NCBI GenBank assembly: GCA_936450465.1
Contig: OW388289.1
Location: forward strand, 72,042,420-72,106,419
Direction: 5' to 3'
DNA from: Gibbula magus
Lineage: Eukaryota > Mollusca > Gastropoda > Trochida > Trochidae
DNA length: 64,000 nucleotides
Made by a program: the position numbers and the translations under genes. The notes below the pieces were generated by a model. It was given only the letters and a program-made list of their open reading frames with translations, did no database searches and was not told where the DNA came from. Shown piece after piece: positions 21,813 through 32,600 of this stretch. Position 1 is the stretch's first letter, and every line of letters starts with the position of its first letter.

Positions 21813-24800
21813 TCATCTTGGAGGTGCTGTGACCTTGACCTCAACTGGTTTGGTGACCTTGACCTCAGCTGGTTTGGTGACCTTGATCTCAGCTGGTTTG
21901 GTGACCTTGACCTCCTTTCTTTCACCTTCCTTTTCTTCATCGTCATCTTCCTCCTCCTCTATAAAGTTATACACATTACTACATGCTGGAAAAAAATTGA
22001 AACATTTAAGAGTAAAATGTTTATACGCGCGTTATTAAAAAGGAGTTTTGAAAATAAGAATTGAAATAGATTTGAGAAGAATGGAAACCATTAGTTCAAA
22101 GACACCCTGAGTTTTTAACTTTGAGACAAAAGGATTAGAAAAGGATAGAATAATGTTCATGTCACTTTTATAACATACCAGCAAAGGCTTCTGGGTGCAT
22201 TTTGGACAGTCTTAATTTCAACTTTCTGCAAATAAAAGAATGACAACATGAACAATGATCAAAATGCTAGAAGGAAACGCACACAAAATAACATTAAAAT
22301 GTCTGGTTTGAGGTATGAACCGTAAAACTATAAATGGTCACACAAATTTTATTTACAGCTTAAAGGTACTATATCACACCTTATGTCCACAATTTAGACC
22401 TTTTTATGCCATGTGCACACTGCACACAATAAGCTTTGTAATGATGCAAACAAAATAATCAATTGTTATCATTAACCTTATAATTAAAACGTTGAAGCAA
22501 ACAGTTTCAAGATTTAGAAATTTATCATATATGGAGTATACGGTAAATATATGTGTCTGTTCGGCATACACCAAACACTGTAGCATGCACTGTTTTGATG
22601 ATTGCCAAACTTGATACAATGCAACTTCCAAATGCAAGGCGTAACTCTTGCCAGTCTCTATTACTGGCTCATTTAGGCCTTGTAGTATTTCCTTAAGAAA
22701 TCTGTGCTTAGAAATCCAGGTCCACTATGCATTTCTGGTGCAGCGATGCACTATCTAGGCACAACAAAGCGAGGGAAATACCGCAAGGCTTAAATCAGCC
22801 AGTAATGCAGACTGGCAAGAGTTATGCCTTGCGTTTGGAAGTTGGATTCAACCATAAGTTGCATGTATGATTTTGTGTGCATGTTATTATGTACAGGTAC
22901 TGTCTACCACATTCACAATAATGAACACACAAGTTACAGTAGGGTACAAAGAACCATCTGTATTCAATAGTTTGTCATATTTTCATAATAATCATAAGCA
23001 TATATAAAACTAAATGAAAATCTTGTAACTACCTTATTATTGCAAAAACTGCAACCAAATTTATCTGCTATCACTTTTGGTTTAAATACCATTTACTAAT
23101 TTCACCAACAGTTTTAAAAGATGAAAATGGAAACAATTTTTGGCAACATGAATTTAAAAGGAATTTCTCAAATTTAATTCCTGTTTTGTACAGGTCATTC
23201 CTCTATGAAGTAAGACATGGCTGTGAAGAAATGTCTGATATTTCAATTTCAAATATCAAACTGACTCAGCCTCTGACTTCTTGTTAGTCTCTGATTGAAT
23301 GAGGCTCTTTATTTCTATGGAGAGAGCAAGGGTGTATTTAATGCAATGTTGCATTAATTCATTTGAATTTTTTATATTCATTCTTTGTTTGTTTACATAA
23401 TGATATGTCAAGAAAGATTTTAATGGTAGCTTCCCTGTGTTTGTTAAAGGGGCAGTAGCACATTTTTTCGCTGAAATAAGTCGATGAAATGTATTTGAAA
23501 AATAATGTCACCATTAGTAAAACACCCTTCTCTCTTCTGAAAGTCAAGTTAAAAAATGAGACTATTTTTTATTGAGTGGACATGGTTCCATGAAGTCATG
23601 GGAATCGTTTTTGTCATTCAAAATAATAAAATGCGTTCACAATAAAATGGCCGCCATGCAATTTTTGCTTTATACGCTAAGCCTTTATTACCACTACAGA
23701 TAAGTGGTTTGTATTATAAGATGTTTTACCCTCTAAAGTAAATATAAATGGCATAAACTATCATAATAAATAAGAAATTTGAAAAAATAAAATTTGAAAA
23801 AAAACGTGCTAAATATTCTCAACAGAAACAAGCTATTAGACTATTCACCTTTAGAACAAGGTGGTGTGCTCTAGTGTCTTCAACCTCTTAAAACAAATAA
23901 AGCCTAGCTCAAGGATAACATAAATCATTATACTTATATAGGTACACCTTACCTAATTCTCCTGAACACTGTATCTAAATCTTTCTTCATGTCGTAGAGA
24001 AGTTGAGTATGTTTTTTGAATTCTTGACTGGTGGTTTCAAATCTACTTGACGACAGCATGTTGAAGTTGATCAGCATTTCATTGGTCTTCTCAAACCTCG
24101 ACAACCTGCAAAAGAGAGACGAAATGATTTAACATACATGCTCAATATCTTCAAGTGTATTTTGATAAATAATCTTATTTAACTGCAGGGATTAAATCTT
24201 TAGTACAAAGTACTTTCACACTTCAGAGCACACTTTATCAGGCTAGTTTTGTTGAAAGCTGTTTTGGTAAAAAGGTAAGCTTTCTGACTCATAACTCTCT
24301 CGGTATTGATTATTCTTATATTACCCATATGGGAAGATGAACACAAGGTAGTGTTTTTAATTAAACTCACATTGGAGTTACACATTTATCTTGCCTTTGA
24401 TTGGGTGTTACAGAAAACAAACAATTTCACTACTTCATTCATCGTTTTAACTTTTCCCAACTGATAATTAACATGATTAAGAAACTGTTTTCTGAATTTA
24501 ATTTTTTTTTTATTTATATCCTGTGGTTAGAATAAATGTTTTTTTACAAGTGCTGACTCATCAAATGTCGGGGAAGGCAATTATATTGTCCTAAAATTAA
24601 AGAAACTAGCGATTACTAATTTACTATATAATCACAGGGATACACTGCACTTTACCGGGCGCACATCATTCTTGTTAATTTTAATCTTTTGAACCCTTGG
24701 ATTCTAGCTAGACTGTCTTCTTTAGCCCTTGGATATCAGTAGACTATCTTTTTTAACCCTTGGGTCCCTTTCGATGATCTTAGGGTTAGTTTGTCTAGCG

Positions 24801-26154
24801 TAAGGGTTGGTAGTGCAGTGAAGTTGATAATTACTAGCGCCCGGTAATGTGCAGTACTTCCAATCACAGAAAGCTTCAAGAGCGATGGCTTTCATTTGTG
24901 ACATCATAGGCTTGAATGGTTATGTTGTCACTGTTGATTGTAATGTTACAGGGGTTTTCAGCTTGAGTCAACTTGCTTTGAGTTCCGGAGACTATTGGTT
25001 GGTTGGTTATTATTTTTCTTAATAAAGATAATTTTTATGTGCAAAAATTTAAAAGCATGGCATGATCGCAGATAGGACTGTATAATACAAATTGTACTCA
25101 TATGCTATTCATATTAAAACTCTCTCACACATCTAAGATGCACGGATCTAAAACGTTCCCTACCTAAACACTAAATTCACTGAGATTTTTATCTTAGCTC
25201 TAAGCTCCATCTATGGCAACTTAAAAACCTACATTCCTGAACTGAATTAAGTTAACATTTCACCTTCAACTAAATAATGCTAATTGTTTTTCAATAATAT
25301 TGATAAATCATTAGCAACTGCTTGAATAACAATCAATAGATCTCATGAATATTTACAAAACCATTAATGAAGAGAAATAAACTCAATAATGACTTTTCAA
25401 AGTACAAAAGACATGAAAATGTCTATAAAAGCCCATTGGTTTGAACTGCACAAATGAATTGATGCATGAGAATTCATATTGCAGATAACCAACTACAGAC
25501 ATTTATTGTGGGGATATAAACTTACTTACCAGAAATCGCTACAGGATATAAGGAGTCTTTCAAATAACTGTAAGTTCTTATTCCAATTTATATATTAATT
25601 ATCTTTGAATTTCTTACCTCTTTTATTATAGTAGAATTACATTCAAAACAATATGGCACATTCTATTTTTAAGATTTGATTATTAACATGATTAAAAAAA
25701 GCAAGATTACCGGTAACTATTTTTTTTATTCAATGTGAACATTTCAGCTTATTTATTTTTATTCCTTCAACAGATGAAGAAAGCATGCATATACTCCAAT
25801 TAAGATATTTTTTCAATTTTTGAAGATGTTATCCAGAAAACTAGCTTTTCTTGTGTTCTAAAAGTAATACTTACCCATCGATTTAATTGACCATTCATGA
25901 CTTTTATATGTTTACAATTTAACCCTTCAACAACCATATTAAAATTATATAACCATCACATTATCTTCTTTGAAACAGTTTTATTTCAGTTGTATTAAAT
26001 ATATTATTCATATGAAAATATATTACATTTCTCTTTGATGATGGACCATTGCTGCGGCATCATCTCTTCTCACTTGTCCGACGAGAGCCTCTGCAAAAAC
26101 AACAGCACCAGATTCTGATGTTTCCTCCATTTCCTTGTTTTCCTCAGCAGCCAT
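21813..26154 (-). CDS. KXD1: KxDL motif-containing protein 1 (157 aa)
   Basis: Four coding exons on the minus strand: 26154-26027, 24105-23953, 22225-22179 and 21958-21813. Lengths of 128, 153, 47 and 146 give 158 codons including TGA, with phases 2, 2 and 1 all consistent. The conserved helical core runs from residue 43 ([12 protein letters not shown]) through the KxDL motif KKDL at 83-86 and FRRIR at 90-94 to KMHPEAF. This is the signature of KXD1, a subunit of the BORC and BLOC-1-related complexes that position lysosomes. The C-terminal exon is acidic, then carries four eight-residue repeats of the KVTKPAE type. The N-terminal 20 residues are Glu-rich. No signal or membrane segment is present, consistent with a cytosolic complex subunit. 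Intron 2 contains two repeat elements. Confidence 0.92.
21830..21925 (-). repeat. 24-bp coding repeat in the last KXD1 exon
   Basis: Four units of 24 bases encode [12 protein letters not shown] octapeptides ([32 protein letters not shown]). The repeat keeps the frame and adds basic charge next to the acidic run. Confidence 0.85.
22622..22844. repeat. Foldback element in KXD1 intron 2
   Basis: The left arm CAACTTCCAAATGCAAGGCG with ACTCTTGCCAGTCT and ATTACTGGCT is mirrored in reverse complement ending at about 22844. Arms are about 75 bases with roughly 10-15 percent mismatch. Confidence 0.8.
23449..23815 (+). repeat. Dispersed repeat, MITE-like, in KXD1 intron 2
   Basis: It begins with AAGGGGCAGTAGCACATTTT after TTAA, and near 23800 carries a reverse-complement AACGTGCTAA after an A-run. 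Only about 15 bases of terminal symmetry remain. The start resembles 13766. Confidence 0.45.
24641..24865. repeat. Weak foldback element in KXD1 intron 1
   Basis: ACTGCACTTTACCGGGCGC near 24647 pairs with GCGCCCGGTAATGTGCAGT near 24838-24856. Between them three diverged copies of ACCCTTGGAT occur in tandem. Confidence 0.6.
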
Positions 26155-28481
26155 TTTAACAGGTGCGCGATTGAGAGTTGTCTGCCCTTGTCAGAAAAAG
26201 TATGGAACACCAAGAGCACCAAAGTGACGTTACTGTTAAAATAACTTTGCCTTCGGCCTCCCAGACCCAAGAGATTGACACATTGTCAAAACCTGTTTTT
26301 AAAAAAAACTATAAAAAAAAAAAACCAAAAAAAACTGGCGGGTCTAAGTATTTTAATTTAGTTCCAAATAACTGTATATCAGGGCTCTTTTTAACTTTTT
26401 CCAGATCTGAAAAAGTGCACCCCCGGCCCCTACTCTCAAAAAGCTGTATCCGCCCCTGCTGTTCTTCAATTGAACTACAATTAAGTGTTTATTAACCTTA
26501 TGTATTTAATTAAATATATTAATTATAATATATTATATTATTATATAATCAGGAGACAATTATAGCTGTAACCGAGTGTCCACCAATATATAATCTGAAA
26601 TCAGAGACCAAAAGACATATAAGTCTCTGCTGAAATACAGACAATGTTTCTGTCGAAATAAAGTCAGTAGGTAACATATCATGATTGGCACGCGTGATGT
26701 ATTGATTACAAATGGACTATCAGTAACGATGGGGCGGTTTCAAAATGTATTATTTACCAATGCAACAAGGTGAACAAAAAGCGCTGGACTCGTGCAAATA
26801 TGTTTATAATCCTGGCTTAATGCAAACATTCATAAGGATCATTACTTGCATGGGTAAGAATCTTTATATAGCACTGATGTCTTTCTGAATTCAAAGTAAC
26901 GATAAATTGTTTAATGAGAGAAAGGAACGACTGTCCGCAAACTAGGCTATTCATGAATTCGAACTTACATTACAAATATAATAATTATTGAATTAATAAT
27001 GCATATTTGATTTTCCCTTGTCCATACTTGCAACAACATGCTTACATGAAAATTAAATTAAAAATGGTTGTAGCTTAACCACTTCAGACACTATTTTCAG
27101 CTTTCGAAATCCCAGTGGTTTAACTTCTGGTGAATACTTAATTACAACTAAAATACATAATGTGGTAAATATGCTGAATTAAGAAAATCATCATTAAACT
27201 TATGCATCTGTTTCTCACACGACTTTATAATTACACGAGTGCTACCCAATGGCCACAAGCATATAGCATGTCTTGCTATACGATATACTTGATAGAAGTC
27301 TTTATACTTTCTACTCACTTTTGGAATGTAAGATTAACAGTCTAAATAAGCTATGATTCAAGTAGAAAAAATTCTCGAATGTGGATTTCCGATTTATTAT
27401 ATAAAACGGAATGGAATTTGACACTATATTTTGGGAACAGTTGTAAATATAACGTCCGTGATTAGTTCATGATTATGTTCATGATTAACAAGCAAACATA
27501 GGCCAGAGGGGAAGTGGGAATACATTGAACAATGATGAAGCTTTATGTTGGGTTTTTTGTTAATTTTAATTTTAACCAGTCCTTAATCACTCACAATGTG
27601 AGTAAAATGTATTAGAAGCTATTCAAATCATTGATAATATATTCAAACTCGATTGTTCAACATTCGAGCTTTCGTTGACCTAACCATACGTGTTGTTAGC
27701 CGAAAGACTGCTTGGTTGATGCATAAAGAATTTCAAATAAATTACTTAAATTAAAATACACACATCTCTATTGAAAATTTAGAAATTTTAATGGCGCTTC
27801 CATCATTCTGAGGTAAAGATTAGGAATCCAAGATTTGTGGCAAAATGGTGTTCCATAGTTTATCACATGACCCCAATGATGGCGACGAAGAAACTCCTCA
27901 CAGCGAACGAGCACAATTCATTTCAACGTCAGCCGAAGAAGCAGTGTGCTGAGCTTGAGAGCAACGAAAACAAGGTTAGGAAATATTGACAATCGTAACA
28001 TTTTAAAGATTTTGATGTTTCTGTCAATGTACAAACATGATGTTGAGGTGAAATGTATCATAACTGATATGTTGTCAAATAATTCAAATGGTTGTCTATT
28101 AATATTTTTATCAATGTAAACATTTGGAAAGTAAACAAAGAAAACCAGGAAATTCCTTTTTCTGTAAATAAACATTTCGTCCTGTTTATTTTTGGTAAGT
28201 TAGTCAACGTCACGCCTTTGGAGTGTTTTTTCCACATGTTATTTCGCTATTGGTTGCTTAGATTTGATGTTTCAATATTATTAATAGTAGAAGTGCTGTC
28301 GCATTCAAGCGATTGCATTTGTCAAAATGTCTGTCCTGAGTAATAATGTGGAAGTGAACATTTTACGGTATTTGTATAGATTGTTAATTTGTTTATTGAC
28401 CGTAACATGTTTAAATAATTTTATTTAAACATTTTCCATGCAAATGAAAATGATCTGTTGATTATTGATTTATTATTTATT
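26155..28481. other. Intergenic region between divergent KXD1 and JMY
   Basis: The two genes are transcribed away from each other, so both promoters should lie here or nearby. An exon-like stretch ending AACAAG then GTTAGG at about 27971 could be a non-coding first exon of JMY, since the first coding exon of JMY begins with an acceptor at 29569. This is inference only. The remainder is AT-rich without coding frames. Confidence 0.35.
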
Positions 28482-29316
28482 ATAGGGGAGACCGGGGCAG
28501 GTTGGGACACGGGTAGGTTAGGACACCATATATATCTATTGATTCCAAGTAAAGAGGAAGAAACTGTTTATATCCATCATTTACCATGTGATATATGATG
28601 CTGGTGACTGAAAATATGATGTGGTTCAAACACTGGCAAGCAATAACGGTTTTGCAATGGTTTGGCTAAAATTTTAGCATCTTAGTAATTATGATCCGAT
28701 GTAAAGATAAGTAAGCTGCAATCCTGGTTAAAACCTATTGTTCTGGAAAGTTCCATAATTATACTAAGTTGTAACAAGTAATATCTTGACATGTTATTTC
28801 AATTTACCAATATGGAGGCATGTTATCACCTTGGGGGTCAATGGGGCAGGTTGGGACACTGGTTGAGACAATGCTACTGGGGTAGGTTGGGACATCGGGG
28901 TTGGACAGTGTCCCAATGTGCCCCGGTATATTTTGAGAGCGTCCCAATGTACCCCATCTTGATTACTGTTTTCTTAAGTACAGAATGTTTGTTTTTGTTA
29001 TGAAAAATTTTAAAAATAATTGTAATAAACATTGAAATCACAATGCTTCTCTCTTAAGTATGGGTATTGTCCCAATGTGCCCTGGGTCATGTCCCAATGT
29101 ACCCCAGGGTGGGGCAGGTTGGGACAGCATTTTTTACGTTATTGTTTCTAGTTTATACAAAAAGTTTGTTAATGTATTAAGTTGTTTTAATTGTTTTCAT
29201 ATTTTGACAATTAAGGTTGCTTTAAATATGCTAAGTTTCATATTGCTTGTGTTCATCAATTAAGAAAAAACAGGAAAATAGTGTTTTTTGTCCCAAGGTG
29301 CCCCGGTCTCCCCTAC
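28482..29316. mobile_element. Inverted-repeat element with GGGGAGACCGGGGCA termini
   Basis: TAGGGGAGACCGGGGCA at 28483 and its complement ending at about 29315 form terminal repeats of about 27 bases. The interior carries several further copies, in both orientations, of GGGGCAGGTTGGGACA and GTCCCAATGTGCCCC. It lies about 250 bases upstream of the first JMY coding exon. No transposase is encoded; it looks like a non-autonomous DNA element. Confidence 0.75.
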
Positions 29317-29609
29317 ACATTTTTTAAATATATGTAATGCATTGTTATGTAACCACCTCTTCAACCATGCCTCTTATTTTCACTCTGTTTTTCTACATAT
29401 GAATAATACTTTGGGCTGTCGAATGTCTACGTACGGTAATGAGACCAGAATCTTTCTTTATCACTAGTTATAGAATAGCAAACCAGTAAATAATAAATTT
29501 TATGAGAATTATTTCTTCTGAGCAGCTTGTGAACAGTAAAATTCAAACACAAAGATGTATATTTTCTAGATCTGAGAGATTCCCTTCTTGGACTGGCCTG
29601 CTGACCAGG

Positions 29610-32600
29610 ATGGAGTTTGACCAGATGGACTCGCTGGAAGGATGGGTGGCGGTCAAGGAGAGTCCATTCGCGGATAACATGCTGCCTCCTCGAATGACTT
29701 TCCTCGTTGCTTGGAATGCTGTGGAAAAGAAAGTTGCTGTGTCGTGTCGACTCCGGAGTCGAGTAGCTCTTGACACTGAGGATTGTAAGAGCAGAAGTGG
29801 ATTGTTCACGTTCCAGGAACTCAAAGGAATCCATGAACTCTTTTGTCTGATCCATCCATCATTGAGTGGCTTTCTTCCGGAGCTTCCTGATATTCCACAG
29901 GGCGTGTGGGCTTATATTTATTATCAGGAGACTCCTGAAAACATTGATCTTTTGTGCATGCAGCTCGAGGAATATTTCACGGTTGCCTTGGAAGTTTGTA
30001 AGGAAAAACTGATGATGTCCACTTTGTTTGAGGAACAAAATGCTGACGATTATTTTGAGAATATAAGTGAGTTTCGGCGCCAAGGTTATGAAGAGGTTGT
30101 GCGAAATGCTGAAGAAGAACTCGCAAATTTGCAATTTGAACGCGAGAATTGTGTGACTATGCTTGAAATGAAGACAGTGTATGATCTCGAGGATGAAGCT
30201 ATTTTTAAGCTAAATATTCAGCTGTCACAGCTGTATAACTACCAACTTCAGCCATTTCTTGACCTTCGAGAAGCTGCATTGATAAAAGTGAAGGAGGCTC
30301 GCCAACAACTCGAGAATGTGAATATTGGAGAGAGGGTGAAGAGAGAATACGCGCAGATGTTCAATGAGTGGCAAGGACATTATGAACAGGCTCTTAACAC
30401 AATACAGGAAATATACATCAAATATTACCAGAGGACTAGCAAAATATATTCAGGTAAGCATTTTGTAACATGTCTCTCTTGTGAGAAAAACAATATTTCT
30501 GGATACCGGGGATGTAGCTCAGTTGGTAGAGTGTCCGCTCATCACCCGGAAGACCGGGGTTCGATTCCCGGTCACGTCATACCAAAAGACGTTAAAAGAT
30601 GGGAGTTGTTGCTGCCTTGCTTGACACTCAGCATTATAAGGACAGAACAACGCATTAACTGGCGCTGCACTGTGGCTGCCGGGTGCAGAATGCACAAATC
30701 GAATTTCCAATGTACATTGTATTGCGGACAATAAAGTGTTATTATTATTATTAACAACTACTTTATCTTGAAACGACACAATGACTACATGTATGTGAGT
30801 AATACTTACTTGATCCTTCCCTGGTGGACAGTGGCAAATATGTGTACGATGTGGTTATCCAGAAATCTTACTTTTTCTATGTACACGGATTCCACGTCTA
30901 AATACCTTGCAAAGAATCAATTTCATTGGTTTATTGTATTTTGAAAATATTCACTGTGAAATGTCTATGAGAAATCTTTGTCATTAGTGAGGATATTTTG
31001 TGAATGCAGATCTGGTTTCCTCCATGAATAAAGACAAGAGAAGATTTGGACAGAGTTCTTTTGACCTACTAGGAGCTGAAAGATTACTCAGGTATGAAGA
31101 TAAAAGTTGACTATTTAATTATACTTTATTGCACTGTTCTGTGTGTGCTGTTGGCCTATATTACTTTGTTAGTGGTGTTCGAGGAAATACAAGGTGGTGT
31201 ACAAGCAAGTACAACCAGTACAACTTTATTGCACTGTTCTGTGTTTTGGTTATATGGGGAAACTAGAGATACAGATACCGTGTAAGAAAATCAGTGGCAT
31301 ATAACAGAATTATAAGAGCTCTAAATTTAATTTTAAGTTGAACGTGTAGCCAGGCTGGACCAAAAGTTGCTAGTTTACAGGCTTCCAGACATGCCCTATT
31401 ACATGCACTGTGGTTATGTATGAGTGGTTATAAATCCCATGGAATCTTGCCTTGTCCGACAGAGTTCAGGAGGACCAGTCCCTGGAGAAGCTGCAGCTGC
31501 TGCACAACAGGAAGAAGATGTTTATACAGGAGAGAGACAAGGCCAAGGAACAGGTAATGTTCACTTACAAATATCACACTAATCTCACAAATGGCACAGA
31601 TATTGTCAGAATTCACAGGGATCTATTGCAAATACAGCACAAAAGTTAGGAAATCAGGTACAAAAACAGTTTGTTACCATTTTTAACAAACCATGGGACT
31701 AAGGGGTTGTATATGTTAGAGCTGTGTATCGGAACAGAAAGCCACAAATTCATGAATGATTTCCACTGCAGAAGAATCTGAATCCACTGATGTATGAAAA
31801 GTATGATATATATACAAATTTTATTACCGGTATCTTAAGTTAACATTGGGGGCTATTTTCATAAAGGTGATTCTAGTTTTCTTGTATCGAAATGGGCCAC
31901 CACTCCAGTACATTGTATCCCTATTCCTGTGTGTACAGATAGCAAGCGTGGATGAGTCACCGACGGCGATGGCCCAGCTGAGTCGACTAGAGAAGCAGGT
32001 GATAGAGTGGCAGGACAAGATCTTCAACATCCAGCTATCTATCCTGGACGAGGAGGAGAACCTCATCAAGTCACAGATGTCCGCTAGAACCAGGCAGATC
32101 ACAGGTACGGTTTCACACTCTAGATGCTGAATTAATCGATTTACAGGAATATTCGCTCAACACTTTGTACATTGCGGTAGATTTTCTGACAATTCTTTTC
32201 TTGGGTTGTCAGTCTCGTAGTCTTGGGAATCCATGTCATGATGCGCAAAAATGTAAATCTTTGAGCAAAAGTGTCACCCATTTTCATGAATATTTCCATT
32301 AACATGGTTGAGCTGAACCTTTATTATAACCGATACAGACACACTAATTAGTCAAATCCTAGCTATTAGCATATCTGTTGGAATTGCAGCTCTCCAATAA
32401 GTGTTTCAGGGTTCGCCAGTGATATGAGATATTTAGAGGCATCTTGGTCTCATATGGATCCATCAAATAATATGGTCAAGTCATTCTTTATATAATATCA
32501 AACATTTTTTATAAAGCGACTATGATGTTTGCAGCTGAAAGCGAGGAGCCAATATTCTACGATGCTGTGGAGGATGCCAGTATGATGGACCCCGAGGTCG

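Noticed and set aside
30508..30580. Possible tRNA gene (A and B boxes present)
   Set aside because: No complementary acceptor stem closes the cloverleaf and the sequence continues into a SINE body and tail. The same applies to 37264 and 63654.
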